Shown one piece after another: positions 8,079 to 16,942 of a stretch of DNA of 33,762 nucleotides; within the stretch, counting starts at the first letter, position 1; each line of letters opens with the position of its first letter. Source of the DNA: an uncultured Ruminiclostridium sp. (GTDB lineage Bacteria > Bacillota > Clostridia > Oscillospirales > Ruminococcaceae); the NCBI GenBank assembly GCA_934454635.1, contig CAKSFR010000022.1:1-33762 (forward strand), given 5' to 3'. The notes beneath the pieces were generated by a model, which did no database searches, was not told the DNA's origin, and saw nothing but the letters and a program-made list of their open reading frames with translations. The position numbers and the translations under genes are program-made.

Positions 8079-8540
8079 ATGGCGTTAAGAAATATTGTTA
8101 AATTCGGAGATGATATTCTCCGCAAGAAGTGCCGCGAGGTCACGGTTTTCGACGATAAGCTCTGGGTGCTGCTAGACGATATGTACGAAACAATGCAGTC
8201 GGCGAACGGCGTGGGTCTTGCCGCGCCGCAGGTCGGAATACTGCGCCGCGTGTGCGTTATCGACGTGGGCGAGGGCCCTATAGAGCTGATAAATCCTGTA
8301 ATAACCTCTATGAGAGGCAAGCAGAGGGCGGTCGAGGGCTGTCTTTCAGCGCCGGGACAGTGGGGATATGTAACGCGCCCCGCAAAGGTAAAGGTCACCG
8401 CGCTCAACCGCTATGGCAAGGAGGTTAAATACGAGGGAACGGAGCTGCTCGCGCGGGCGTTCTGCCACGAGATAGATCATCTCAACGGCGTTATTTTCAC
8501 CGACCTTGCAGATGAAATGGTGGAAAACGCCGAAGAATAA
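8079..8540 (+). CDS. def: Peptide deformylase
   Basis: A 153-residue metalloenzyme that removes the formyl group from nascent N-terminal methionine. All three signatures are present: GVGLAAPQ (from residue 44), EGCLS with metal ligand Cys88, and HEIDH with metal ligands His130 and His134 and catalytic Glu131. It follows priA by 13 nt with a GAAAGGA site and precedes fmt, the enzyme that adds the formyl group. This is the classic def-fmt pairing. Confidence 0.97.
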   Translation: MALRNIVKFGDDILRKKCREVTVFDDKLWVLLDDMYETMQSANGVGLAAPQVGILRRVCVIDVGEGPIELINPVITSMRGKQRAVEGCLSAPGQWGYVTRPAKVKVTALNRYGKEVKYEGTELLARAFCHEIDHLNGVIFTDLADEMVENAEE

Positions 8541-8559
8541 CCGCGAAAGGAGCAGCAGA

Positions 8560-9498
8560 ATGAATATTGTATTTATGGGAACGCCCGATTTCGCCGTTCC
8601 GTGTCTTAAAGCGCTGGTTTCGGCGGGACATACGGTGAGCGGGGTGTTCACACAGCCGGATAAACCGAAAAACCGCGGTCAGAAGCTTGCTTTTTCGCCC
8701 GTTAAGGAGTGTGCGGTCGAGCTTGGGATACCCGTTTATCAGCCGCTTTCGCTGCGTAAGGGCGACGACGCGCAGACGAGCCTTGAAGCGCTGCGTGGAC
8801 TGAACCCGGACTGCATAGTTGTTGCGGCTTACGGTCAGATTCTCCCTAAAGCTATACTTGACCTGCCGAAATACGGCTGCATAAACGTTCACGCGTCGCT
8901 GCTTCCGCGCTATCGCGGGGCTGCGCCTATTCAGCACTGCATAATTGACGGCGAAAAAAAGACGGGAATAACCATAATGTATATGGCGGAGGGGCTTGAC
9001 ACGGGCGATATGATACTGAAAGAGGAAGTTGAGATAGGCGAACGAATGACGGCGTCCGAGCTGCACGACAAATTCTGTGAGATAAGCGGACCGCTGCTGC
9101 TCAGGGCGCTGAAAATGCTAGAGGACGGAACCGCGCAGCGTGAAAAGCAGACGGACGAAAATACCTGCTACGCTTCAATGATATCAAAGGAAATGTGCCG
9201 CATAGATTTTCATAAACCTGCGGAAGCTGTATATAATTTTATAAGAGGTATGTCCGCAAGCCCCTGCGCTTTTACAACGCTCGGCGGAAAGCGCATGAAG
9301 GTTTATTTCGCGGAAAAGACCGACATAAAAACAGACCTGCCTGCGGGGACTGCGGCGGACGACAGACTTGCGGTCGCCTGCGGCGACGGAGGCGCTGTGC
9401 GGATCTCGGATTTGCAGCTTGAGGGTGGAAAACGAATGAGCGCCGACGATTTTCTGCGCGGCAGGGAAGTTAAAAAAGGAACGGTTTTCGGAGAATAA
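8560..9498 (+). CDS. fmt: Methionyl-tRNA formyltransferase
   Basis: A 312-residue enzyme that formylates initiator Met-tRNA with 10-formyl-tetrahydrofolate. It begins MNIVFMGTPDFAVPCLKAL, and the catalytic core NVHASLLPRYRGAAPI is followed by GLDTGDM (Asn, His and Asp of the active site). The C-terminal tRNA-binding domain is present. The start is ATG 8560, with AAAGGAG 7 nt upstream; a longer frame from 8506 would overlap def and is not needed. It is in the same operon as def. Confidence 0.97.
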   Translation: MNIVFMGTPDFAVPCLKALVSAGHTVSGVFTQPDKPKNRGQKLAFSPVKECAVELGIPVYQPLSLRKGDDAQTSLEALRGLNPDCIVVAAYGQILPKAILDLPKYGCINVHASLLPRYRGAAPIQHCIIDGEKKTGITIMYMAEGLDTGDMILKEEVEIGERMTASELHDKFCEISGPLLLRALKMLEDGTAQREKQTDENTCYASMISKEMCRIDFHKPAEAVYNFIRGMSASPCAFTTLGGKRMKVYFAEKTDIKTDLPAGTAADDRLAVACGDGGAVRISDLQLEGGKRMSADDFLRGREVKKGTVFGE

Positions 9499-9519
9499 CT
9501 CTCGAAAGGAGATTTGAAT

Positions 9520-10224
9520 ATGAACTTTTTCTATATGCTCATGTATGAGCACCCGCTTATTTCTCTCGGCGTTATTGCTACTCTCGTTTTTGCGGTGATT
9601 TGCAGTGCGAAAGTGAAATCGGTATACTCAAAGTACGGAAGTATGTACACCTCGGGGAAAATTCCCGCCTGTGAAGTTGCACGGCAGATCCTCGACGCAA
9701 ACGGGCTGTATAACGTTCAGATAGTGCGCTGTTCGGGGAATCTCACCGACCACTATGATCCCAAAAATAACGTTATTGCGCTTTCCGACACGGTTTACGG
9801 CAGCCCGACTGTAGGTGCGATAGGCGTTGCCGCGCATGAGTGCGGTCACGCGATACAGTATGCAACGGGTTACGGTCCGATAAAGGCGCGCAACACCATG
9901 GCGCCGATAGTTTCAATATGCTCATCGTCGTGGATATGGATATTTATAGTCGGCGGCATTATCGGTTCGATTTTTATGACGCAGGTCGCGATAGCTTTCT
10001 ACGCCGTTGTCGTGCTGTTTCAGCTTGTTACGCTGCCTGTTGAATTTAACGCCAGCAAGCGAGCTATGGACACCGTTCTTTCCATGGGATTTCTTCACGG
10101 GAACGAGCTTATGGGCGCGAGAAAGGTGCTTACCGCAGCGGCAATGACCTATGTGGCTTCGCTGCTCGTTTCAACGATGCAGCTTATTCGCCTTATTCTG
10201 CGAATGAACAGAAGGCGCGACTGA
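9520..10224 (+). CDS. Membrane zinc metallopeptidase (YugP type)
   Basis: A 234-residue membrane protein of the zinc peptidase family represented by Bacillus YugP. It has an N-terminal membrane segment (about 9-29), a zinc motif HECGH at residues 106-110 in AAHECGHAIQYATGY, then two or three membrane segments (about 125-170 and 205-225). A conserved VEFNAS that may supply a third ligand is also present. Its substrate is unknown; the family often lies between fmt and rsmB, as here. The start is ATG 9520 with AAAGGAG 8 nt upstream; the in-frame TTG at 9514 is less well placed. Its TGA overlaps the rsmB start by one base. Confidence 0.88.
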   Translation: MNFFYMLMYEHPLISLGVIATLVFAVICSAKVKSVYSKYGSMYTSGKIPACEVARQILDANGLYNVQIVRCSGNLTDHYDPKNNVIALSDTVYGSPTVGAIGVAAHECGHAIQYATGYGPIKARNTMAPIVSICSSSWIWIFIVGGIIGSIFMTQVAIAFYAVVVLFQLVTLPVEFNASKRAMDTVLSMGFLHGNELMGARKVLTAAAMTYVASLLVSTMQLIRLILRMNRRRD

Positions 10225-11522
10225 TGAACGCAAGAAAAATTGTATACGAGCTGCTCGCAAAGACCGAGGAGGGCGGCGCATACTCGAAAATCGCGCTCGA
10301 CTCGGCTTTTGAGCAGAATAAACTAAGCGAGCGCGATAAGGGCTTTACGGCGGCGATGTTCTACGGTATACTCGAGCGGCGAATGACGCTTGACTACGTT
10401 ATACGCGCCTATTCCTCAAAGGAATTTGACAAGCTGGACAAATCGGTCGTTCAGCTTCTGCGAATGGGACTTTATCAGCTTTTGTATATGGATTCCGTCC
10501 CGGAAAGCGCGGCTGTAAACGAAACCGTCGCGCTAGCTTCACCGCATCAAAAGGGGTTTGTCAATGCCGTTCTGCGCAGCTTCCTGCGCGGCGGGTGCAA
10601 GGTGGACTATGGGGAGCTTTGCGGCGACGCGCGGCTTTCCGTGGAGTATTCCTGCCCGAAATGGCTTGTGAAAATGTGGCGCAGCCGCTTCGGAGAGGAA
10701 CGCACGCTTGGGCTGCTTCGCTCTTCACTCGGCAGACCGCCGCTCTTTCTTAGGGTGAATACGCTTCGGTGCAGCGCAGACGAGCTTATTGCGGCGCTTG
10801 CCGAGGACGGCATAAATGCGCGCAGAAACGAGCTTCTGCCCGACTGCGTTGAGCTTATGAGCGGAAGCCCCGACTGCTGTTCGGCGTACTGGCGCGGGCT
10901 GTTTCACGTTCAGGACATTTCGTCGCAGCTTTGCTGTAAAATACTCGGAGCGCAGCCGGGAGAAACGGTTCTTGATATGTGCGCCGCGCCCGGCGGAAAG
11001 AGCTTTACGGCGGCGGAGCACATGAAAAACGAGGGTCGGCTGATAAGCTTCGACCTGCATGAAAACAAACTTTCGCTTATAAAAAGCGGGGCGAAGCGGT
11101 TGGGAATTTCTATAATTTCCGCGCGGCAGAACGACGCTTCTGTGTTTGATCCCGATATTCCGCAGGCGGATAGGGTGCTTTGCGATGTGGTTTGCTCGGG
11201 ACTTGGAGTAATTCGCCGCAAGCCTGAGATAAAATATAAATCTAAGCAGGAGATAATGCAGCTTCCGCCTATCCAGACGAACATTCTCGAAACCGCAAAG
11301 CGTTATGTCAAGCCCGGCGGACGGCTTGTTTATTCGACCTGCACGCTGAACGAGGCGGAAAACGAGGAAATTGCGGAGAATTTTCTCCGAAACAATCCCG
11401 ATTTTTCTCCCGAGGAAATCAAAATCGGGATCGACGACGGCGGCGGTTTCTGCCGCAATTTCTTCCCCGAAAAAACAGGCGGCGACGGATTTTTTGCCGC
11501 GCTGTTCAAAAGAAACGGATAA
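10224..11522 (+). CDS. rsmB: 16S rRNA m5C967 methyltransferase
   Basis: A 432-residue protein with an N-terminal NusB-like RNA-binding domain (about 1-130) and a C-terminal SAM-dependent methylase. The SAM motif is LDMCAAPGGKS. The nucleophile motif is YSTCTLN. Motif IV reads DVVCSGLG (residues 321-328), where the family nearly always has DAPCSG; the second active-site Cys324 is kept but its Pro is Val. The C-terminus ends GDGFFAALFKR, as expected. ATG 10224 overlaps the previous stop, so translation is coupled. Confidence 0.94.
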   Translation: MNARKIVYELLAKTEEGGAYSKIALDSAFEQNKLSERDKGFTAAMFYGILERRMTLDYVIRAYSSKEFDKLDKSVVQLLRMGLYQLLYMDSVPESAAVNETVALASPHQKGFVNAVLRSFLRGGCKVDYGELCGDARLSVEYSCPKWLVKMWRSRFGEERTLGLLRSSLGRPPLFLRVNTLRCSADELIAALAEDGINARRNELLPDCVELMSGSPDCCSAYWRGLFHVQDISSQLCCKILGAQPGETVLDMCAAPGGKSFTAAEHMKNEGRLISFDLHENKLSLIKSGAKRLGISIISARQNDASVFDPDIPQADRVLCDVVCSGLGVIRRKPEIKYKSKQEIMQLPPIQTNILETAKRYVKPGGRLVYSTCTLNEAENEEIAENFLRNNPDFSPEEIKIGIDDGGGFCRNFFPEKTGGDGFFAALFKRNG

Positions 11523-11525
11523 TTT

Positions 11526-12548
11526 ATGAAGATTGATATACTATCACTTGGCGCAGAGGAGCTTGAACGGGAAATTCTCGCTATGGGCGAGAAGAAATTC
11601 CGCGCAAAGCAGCTTTTTGAGTGGCTCCACAAAAAGAAAATAACGAACTTCTCCGAATGCAGCAATCTTTCCGCGGCGCTTATCGCAAGGCTCGGAGAGA
11701 AATTTGAGATAAAGCGGCTGAACGTTAAAAAGCGGCTTGTTTCCGCGATAGACGATACCGTAAAATATCTCTACGAGCTGCCGGACGGCGAGCGCGTCGA
11801 AACCGTGCTCATGAAGTATCACCACGGGAACAGCCTGTGCATTTCCACGCAGGTCGGCTGTAAAATGGGGTGCAGCTTCTGCGCTTCGACAAAGGCGGGA
11901 TTTGTGAGGAATCTTGAGCCTTCCGAGCTGCTTCTGCAAATATACGAAACCGAGCGCGACAGCGGCAGAGCGGTCGAGAGCCTTGTGCTTATGGGAATCG
12001 GCGAGCCGCTGGATAATTACGAAAATGTGCTGAAATTTCTCAATATTCTGTCGGACGAGGCGGGGCGCGGAATGAGTCTGCGGCACGTTTCGCTTTCAAC
12101 GTGCGGGTTGGTCGAGAAAATCAACGACCTCGCCGAAAAAAGGCTCGGGCTGACGCTTTCGGTGTCGCTTCACGCTCCGACCGACGAAAAGCGAAGCGCG
12201 ATAATGCCTGTAAACAAGCGGTACGGCGTTGACGAGCTTATCGGAGCGTGCAAAAATTATTTCGACAAGACGGGGCGGCGTATCAGCTTTGAATTTGCGC
12301 TTATCGCGGGAGTGAACGACAACCGTCAGACGGCGGACGAGCTGATTCGGCTTCTGAAACCGCTTTCTCCCTGCCACGTCAACCTTATTCCCGTAAACGA
12401 GATAAAAGAGGGTCCTTATAAAAAAAGTCCGAACGTGAAAAGCTTCAGAAACGCGCTTGAACAGGGCGGTCTGAATGCGACCGTACGGCGGACTCTCGGC
12501 GCGGATATAAGCGCGGCGTGCGGACAGCTAAGAAGAGATAACATATGA
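11526..12548 (+). CDS. rlmN: Dual-specificity 23S rRNA/tRNA C2-adenine methyltransferase
   Basis: A 340-residue radical SAM enzyme that makes m2A in 23S rRNA (A2503) and in tRNA. The iron-sulfur cluster Cys residues are C112, C116 and C119 (CKMGCSFC). The radical SAM GEPL motif appears as MGIGEPLDNY. A conserved C-terminal Cys332 in AACGQL matches the catalytic Cys that forms the adduct. It follows rsmB by 3 nt and ends the operon that starts at remA. No hairpin terminator is visible before the next promoter. Confidence 0.96.
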   Translation: MKIDILSLGAEELEREILAMGEKKFRAKQLFEWLHKKKITNFSECSNLSAALIARLGEKFEIKRLNVKKRLVSAIDDTVKYLYELPDGERVETVLMKYHHGNSLCISTQVGCKMGCSFCASTKAGFVRNLEPSELLLQIYETERDSGRAVESLVLMGIGEPLDNYENVLKFLNILSDEAGRGMSLRHVSLSTCGLVEKINDLAEKRLGLTLSVSLHAPTDEKRSAIMPVNKRYGVDELIGACKNYFDKTGRRISFEFALIAGVNDNRQTADELIRLLKPLSPCHVNLIPVNEIKEGPYKKSPNVKSFRNALEQGGLNATVRRTLGADISAACGQLRRDNI

Positions 12549-12583
12549 CTACTGACAAATATCGGATATACGACAATTTTTTC

Positions 12584-12612
12584 TTGCATTTCTGTGAGTA
12601 ATGGTGTATAAT
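12584..12612 (+). promoter_or_regulatory. Promoter of the stp-prkC-rsgA operon
   Basis: TTGCAT (12584-12589) and TATAAT (12607-12612), spacer 17 bp. The expected transcription start near 12619 rules out the upstream in-frame GTG at 12620 as a normal start. Confidence 0.75.
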
Positions 12613-12667
12613 AAATAGTGTGTGCTGTGTACACACCAAATCATTCGGCGAAAGGAATGATGAACGG

Positions 12668-13396
12668 TTGAAATGCTTCTCTAAAACAGATGTCGGACTG
12701 GTGCGAACCGAAAACCAAGACAGAGTATGGACAGGTTCGCTTGACGACGGCGCGGCGGCGGTTATTCTCTGCGACGGAATGGGCGGAGAAAACGCAGGAA
12801 GCGTCGCAAGTCAGATGACAATAGATTTTATGTGCGACAGGATCCGAAAAGGGTTCCGGAGCAATATCAGCAGAAATTACATACGAAACCTGCTTATTAC
12901 CTCTGTGACGGCGGCGAACAGCCTTGTTTATGACCGTGCGTCACGCGAGGAGGACAAGCGCGGAATGGGAACGACCTGCGTTGCGGGTATCGTCTATAAC
13001 AATCGCGCGTACATCATAAACGTCGGCGACAGCAGAGCGTATTACATTTTCGGCGACGGTATTCAGCAGATAACAAAAGACCATACATACATAAGACGGC
13101 TTATTGAGCGCGGAGAAATAACCGAAGCGGAGAGCCGCGTTCACCCCGACCGCAACCGCATTACTAGAGCGGTAGGCGCGGAACGCAGCATTATGCCCGA
13201 TTACTTTGAAATCGACCTTGAAGAGGGGAACATTCTTCTGTTTTCTTCCGACGGACTTCATTCCTACGGCGATGACGCGGAAATTGCCGAGATTATCGTC
13301 AACAACCCGATAGCCAAGGGCTGCGACCTGCTCGTTGACTATGCGCTCGGAAACGGCGGAAGAGATAATGTTTCGGTTGCACTTGTGCTTGTGTGA
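12668..13396 (+). CDS. stp: PP2C-family Ser/Thr protein phosphatase
   Basis: A 242-residue PPM phosphatase that reverses phosphorylation by the adjacent PASTA kinase. The ordered metal-binding motifs are RTENQD, CDGMGGENAG, GMGTTCV, NVGDSRAY, SSDGLHSY and GGRDNVSVALV. The start is TTG at 12668 (MKCFSKTDVGLVR), where the family N-terminus begins. AAAGGA at 12651-12656 is 11 nt away, rather far, and a GTG at 12620 would be leaderless. It lies 38 nt before prkC, the usual order in Firmicutes (prpC-prkC). Confidence 0.93.
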   Translation: MKCFSKTDVGLVRTENQDRVWTGSLDDGAAAVILCDGMGGENAGSVASQMTIDFMCDRIRKGFRSNISRNYIRNLLITSVTAANSLVYDRASREEDKRGMGTTCVAGIVYNNRAYIINVGDSRAYYIFGDGIQQITKDHTYIRRLIERGEITEAESRVHPDRNRITRAVGAERSIMPDYFEIDLEEGNILLFSSDGLHSYGDDAEIAEIIVNNPIAKGCDLLVDYALGNGGRDNVSVALVLV

Positions 13397-13434
13397 TATA
13401 ATGCAGGCGCAGTTCAAAAGAAAGGATTGTTTAT

Positions 13435-15648
13435 ATGGATAAAAATATCGGCAAGAAGCTGGACGGGAGATATGAGCTTATAGAGCTTATCGGCGTCGGC
13501 GGAATGGCGGACATTTATAAGGCGAAAGACCTGACCGAGGACAGGATCGTTGCGGTAAAGATACTCAAAAACGAATTTGCGGCGAGCGAGGATTTTCTCC
13601 GCCGCTTTCGCAATGAATCCAAGGCTATCGCGCTTTTGTCGCATCCGAATATCGTAAAGATATTCGACGTGGGCTTTACCGAGAAAATTCAGTATATCGT
13701 TATGGAATACATAGACGGTATAACTCTTACGGAATATATAGAGCGGCAGGGCGTGCTTAAATGGCGCGACGCCGTTCATTTTACGGTTCAGATACTGCGT
13801 GCGCTTCAGCACGCGCACGACCGCGGAATTGTTCACCGCGATATAAAGTCCCAGAACGTTATGCTCCTCTCGGACGGTACGATAAAGGTCATGGATTTCG
13901 GCATAGCGCGCTTTAACCGCGAAACCGACAAGACCATGTCCGAAAAGGCTATCGGTTCTGTCCACTATATCAGCCCCGAACAGGCGCGCGGCGAGGTTAC
14001 CGACGAAAAGAGCGATATTTATTCCGTCGGCGTTATGCTTTATGAAATGCTCACGGGAAAGAAGCCTTTCGACGGCGACAACCCCGTTTCTATCGCGCTC
14101 AAGCATATGCAGGCTACTCCGAAGCGTATGACTGAGATAAATCCGTCGATTCCCGAGGGGCTTGAGGAGATAACCATGAAGGCTATGCAGAAGGAGCCTT
14201 CAAAGCGCTATCAGACTGCGGGAGAAATGATAAAGGATATCGAAGAGTTCAAGAAAAATCCGAGTATCGTATTTGAATACAAGTATTTTTCGACGGACGG
14301 CTCTACGAAATATTTTGATAAGGTTTCGCCCGAACAGACGGCTGCCGCTCCGACCGCAAAACGCAAGGTTCAGCTTGAAGCGCCCGAAGAGGACGAGGAA
14401 TATGACGATGACGACGATTATTACGACGACGAGGACGAGTATTACGAGCGCCGCCGCCGTTCGCCCGTTCTGCCTATCCTGTTCGCGCTTGCGACAGCGT
14501 TCGTTATCATGACGGCGTGGCTTATCCACACGATCGTTACCAAGAATTTCGATGATATACAGAGCGCAAGCGGCGAGGAGGTCACCATGCCGACGCTCGT
14601 GAACCTCACATGGGACGAGGTTCGCGCGCAGTATAACGATTACAACTTCATTCCCGTTACGCAGTATTCCTCCGAATATGAAAAGAATGTCGTAATGGAT
14701 CAGTCGGTAATGCCCGGACGCACTATCAAGAAAAATCAAGAAGTCGAGGTCGTTGTAAGCAACGGTCCGAAGCTTGTTGAAATAGACGATTATTCAAACA
14801 AGCATATCGACGACGTAGTTACAATGCTCAAAAAGCAGGATCTGAAGTATGAAATAGTCCGCACCGAGAGCGACGACGTTGCGGCGGATTTTGTTATTAA
14901 GACAAGCCCTGCGGCGCGCGAATTTGTCGAAGCGGGAACTACCGTTACTTGTTATGTAAGCCTCGGAAAGAGCAATGAATCGACGGCTGTTCCGAATATG
15001 GTGAACCTTTCTCTTGCAAGCGCGAAAATGCGCGCGGAGGAATATGATATTCTTCTTACGATACTGTATGAGCCGAGCACCGAGGTTGAAGAGGGCAGAG
15101 TAATCCGCCAGAGCATCGAGCCGACCACGCTTGTTGAAAAGAACACAATGGTCGAAATTGTCGTAAGCGACGGCAGTGAACCTGTAAAGGACGCGAAAAT
15201 CAGCATAAGCGTAAGCAACAAGGCTACCGGAGAATTTGAGTTCCGCTATTATATCGACGGAACGCTTCAGGAGGATATGACCGAGATTAAGGACATCGGA
15301 CTTACCGATAAGATCGTCTGGGAATTTTCGGGAAGCGGCGTTCATGAATATGCTATACGCGTTACGTCAATGGATACGGGCGCTTCGGGAACGCTTCTTG
15401 TAATGGAAGTCGATTTCACGACCGACCCTGTTACAAAGGACGACCACGGAACATTCAACAACAAGCTGTTCAAGCAGCTTCTTACTGCGCAGGCGGTAGA
15501 CGATAATACGCAGGCGCCCGTTGAAACGGACGCTGCTCCCGAGGAAACGCCGGAGGCGTCCGCGGAGCCTGCCGTTCCCCAGCCGGAAGAAGTTACAAGC
15601 GAAGCTTCGCCGTTTATAGAGGTTGAGCCGCTTAATCCCGAAGAATAA
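13435..15648 (+). CDS. prkC: PASTA-domain Ser/Thr protein kinase (PrkC/Stk type)
   Basis: A 737-residue membrane kinase. Kinase domain, residues about 12-270: glycine loop GVGGMADIY, Lys42 (VAVKIL), HRDIKSQN at 134-141, DFG at 154-156, and SPEQARG. An acidic linker runs D/E/Y-rich to about 340. One membrane segment lies at about 345-365, then three PASTA domains (about 380-580) that in this family bind cell-wall muropeptides. The rest is an extracytoplasmic tail: a beta-rich stretch (about 580-670) and a Pro/Glu/Ala/Val-rich end. Targets in the family include cell division and wall factors; IreB (23306) is a known substrate type. The stop overlaps the rsgA ATG by one base. Confidence 0.95.
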   Translation: MDKNIGKKLDGRYELIELIGVGGMADIYKAKDLTEDRIVAVKILKNEFAASEDFLRRFRNESKAIALLSHPNIVKIFDVGFTEKIQYIVMEYIDGITLTEYIERQGVLKWRDAVHFTVQILRALQHAHDRGIVHRDIKSQNVMLLSDGTIKVMDFGIARFNRETDKTMSEKAIGSVHYISPEQARGEVTDEKSDIYSVGVMLYEMLTGKKPFDGDNPVSIALKHMQATPKRMTEINPSIPEGLEEITMKAMQKEPSKRYQTAGEMIKDIEEFKKNPSIVFEYKYFSTDGSTKYFDKVSPEQTAAAPTAKRKVQLEAPEEDEEYDDDDDYYDDEDEYYERRRRSPVLPILFALATAFVIMTAWLIHTIVTKNFDDIQSASGEEVTMPTLVNLTWDEVRAQYNDYNFIPVTQYSSEYEKNVVMDQSVMPGRTIKKNQEVEVVVSNGPKLVEIDDYSNKHIDDVVTMLKKQDLKYEIVRTESDDVAADFVIKTSPAAREFVEAGTTVTCYVSLGKSNESTAVPNMVNLSLASAKMRAEEYDILLTILYEPSTEVEEGRVIRQSIEPTTLVEKNTMVEIVVSDGSEPVKDAKISISVSNKATGEFEFRYYIDGTLQEDMTEIKDIGLTDKIVWEFSGSGVHEYAIRVTSMDTGASGTLLVMEVDFTTDPVTKDDHGTFNNKLFKQLLTAQAVDDNTQAPVETDAAPEETPEASAEPAVPQPEEVTSEASPFIEVEPLNPEE

Positions 15649-16508
15649 TGGACGGAAAAATTCTTAGGGCGGTCGGCGGGATATATGAAGTCGAGATCGA
15701 TGGACAGCGCTTTTTGTGCAAGGCGCGCGGGATATTCCGAAACCGCAGCATTTCGCCGTGCGCGGGAGATCTTGTCCGAATAAGCGCGGAGGACAACGCA
15801 GAGCCGATAATCGAGGAAATATACGAGCGGAAGAACGTGCTGGTGCGGCCGCCGCTCGCAAATCTCGATATCGCTGTTTTGGTTATTTCTTCGTGCGAGC
15901 CTGCGCCGAACACCTACGTTATCGACAAGCTTATCGCTGTTTTCGAGGAAAAAGGGATCGAATCCGTGCTTGTTTTTACGAAAATGGATAAGGCTGACTG
16001 TGCGGAGCTTGCGAGTATATACGAAAATATCGGATACCGCTGCTTTTTTACCGACAATCTTACGGGAGAGGGTACAAAGCCGCTTCAGGACTACCTGAAA
16101 GGCAGGACGGCTGCGCTTATCGGAAATTCGGGCGTGGGAAAATCCAGCCTTATAAACTGCATTTTTCCCGACCTTGAAAAGCAGACGGGCGAAATCAGCA
16201 GGAAACTCGGTCGCGGACGTCATACGACGCGCGAGGTCACGCTTTACCCCTATCATGGCGGGTATATCGCGGACACGCCCGGATTTTCTACCGTTGAAAT
16301 CGGCAGATATGCGAATATTCAGAAAAAAGACCTTAAAGACTGTTTTCGTGAATTTTCCGGGAGGGAATGCAGGTTCGCGGACTGCGTTCACCTGAAAGAA
16401 ACGGGCTGTGGGGTAAGAGAAGCGCTTGAAGCGGGAGAAATCTCCGAAAGCCGCTACCGCAATTACGCGCGGATTTTCGGCGAGCTTTCCGAACTTGAAA
16501 AAAAGTAA
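15648..16508 (+). CDS. rsgA: Ribosome small-subunit-dependent GTPase A
   Basis: A 286-residue circularly permuted GTPase that matures the 30S subunit. An N-terminal OB fold is followed by G4 FTKMDKAD, G1 GNSGVGKSS and G3 DTPGF. The switch region has GRGRHTT. A C-terminal zinc site reads CRFADCVHLKETGC (Cys-Cys-His-Cys). Its place directly after the PASTA kinase is the same as that of cpgA/rsgA in Bacillus subtilis. There rpe, thiN and spoVM follow; here rpe and thiN are missing and a small membrane peptide gene and spoVM come next. Confidence 0.96.
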   Translation: MDGKILRAVGGIYEVEIDGQRFLCKARGIFRNRSISPCAGDLVRISAEDNAEPIIEEIYERKNVLVRPPLANLDIAVLVISSCEPAPNTYVIDKLIAVFEEKGIESVLVFTKMDKADCAELASIYENIGYRCFFTDNLTGEGTKPLQDYLKGRTAALIGNSGVGKSSLINCIFPDLEKQTGEISRKLGRGRHTTREVTLYPYHGGYIADTPGFSTVEIGRYANIQKKDLKDCFREFSGRECRFADCVHLKETGCGVREALEAGEISESRYRNYARIFGELSELEKK

Positions 16509-16535
16509 CAAAAAATCGACAACCGAATACAGTAT

Positions 16536-16570
16536 ATCAAGCAGCTTTTTTTGGCTGCTTGATTTTTATT
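16536..16570 (+). terminator. Terminator after rsgA
   Basis: A perfect 10-bp stem ATCAAGCAGC/GCTGCTTGAT (16536-16545 with 16554-16563), a T-rich loop, then TTTTATTT, 28 nt after the rsgA stop. Confidence 0.85.
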
Positions 16571-16585
16571 TCGGGAGGGCTTGGC

Positions 16586-16741
16586 TTGAGAAATCGGAGA
16601 AACTGCGGGAAATCCGTCTTTGCCGCCGTGCTTATTTTTCTGGGACTTATGTGCCTGTGCTGCCTTTCCTATCGATTTTTACTGTTCGTTATCGCGGGAA
16701 TTTTTATTGTTATCGGGATAGTTCTTATTCGCAGGTGTTAG
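16586..16741 (+). CDS. Small two-helix membrane protein, function unknown
   Basis: A 51-residue protein starting at TTG 16586, 6 nt after GGGAGGG. It has a basic N-terminus (MRNRRNCGK), then two hydrophobic stretches (about 10-28 and 30-47) separated only by SYR, and ends IRRC. It looks like a membrane hairpin. The gene starts 15 nt after the rsgA terminator stem and ends about 30 nt before the spoVM ribosome binding site, so it may be co-transcribed with spoVM or fed by read-through. No family is recognised. The position suggests a sporulation link, but this is inference only. Confidence 0.55.
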   Translation: MRNRRNCGKSVFAAVLIFLGLMCLCCLSYRFLLFVIAGIFIVIGIVLIRRC

Positions 16742-16788
16742 CCATTCTCCGCTTTACGCGGAAATATAGATAAGGAGTGTACATAACT

Positions 16789-16869
16789 ATGAAAGTCGTT
16801 GTCATGAAAAGTCCGAAAGCGTTCGCGTGGTTCTTTAAGCTGATTTTTGGAATCAGACGCTCGGCGTAA
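16789..16869 (+). CDS. spoVM: SpoVM, 26-residue spore envelope assembly peptide
   Basis: A 26-codon gene. The peptide starts MKVVVMKSPKAFAWFFK and ends LIFGIRRSA. It matches the SpoVM pattern: same length, MK + short hydrophobic run, K.PK near residues 8-10, then an amphipathic helix and a basic end. Bacillus SpoVM (26 residues) recognises the convex forespore membrane and anchors SpoIVA for coat assembly. AAGGAG lies about 11 nt before the ATG. It occupies the same neighbourhood as in Bacillus (prkC-rsgA-…-spoVM). It is short enough to be missed by gene callers. The conserved Pro9 is present (SPK). Confidence 0.88.
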   Translation: MKVVVMKSPKAFAWFFKLIFGIRRSA

Positions 16870-16874
16870 TGTCC

Positions 16875-16903
16875 TTGTTTGTCCGAAAAAAACGTGCTAT
16901 GAT
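16875..16903 (+). promoter_or_regulatory. Probable promoter of the packaging-gene remnant
   Basis: TTGTTT (16875-16880) and TATGAT (16898-16903), 17-bp spacer. Transcription from here would run through the repeat copy at 16943-17049 into the terminase genes. Confidence 0.5.
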
Positions 16904-16942
16904 GTAAAATGTCCCGAACAGAAAACGAGTGCCGTGCGCTTT

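Noticed and set aside
12620..12667. GTG start of the PP2C phosphatase at 12620
   Set aside because: It lies at the predicted transcription start and has no ribosome binding site; the family N-terminus begins at TTG 12668.
15342..16511. Long open frame (389 codons) on the minus strand opposite rsgA and the end of prkC
   Set aside because: It mirrors the codon pattern of two certain genes, is rich in Arg/Phe/Ser, has no ribosome binding site and matches no family.
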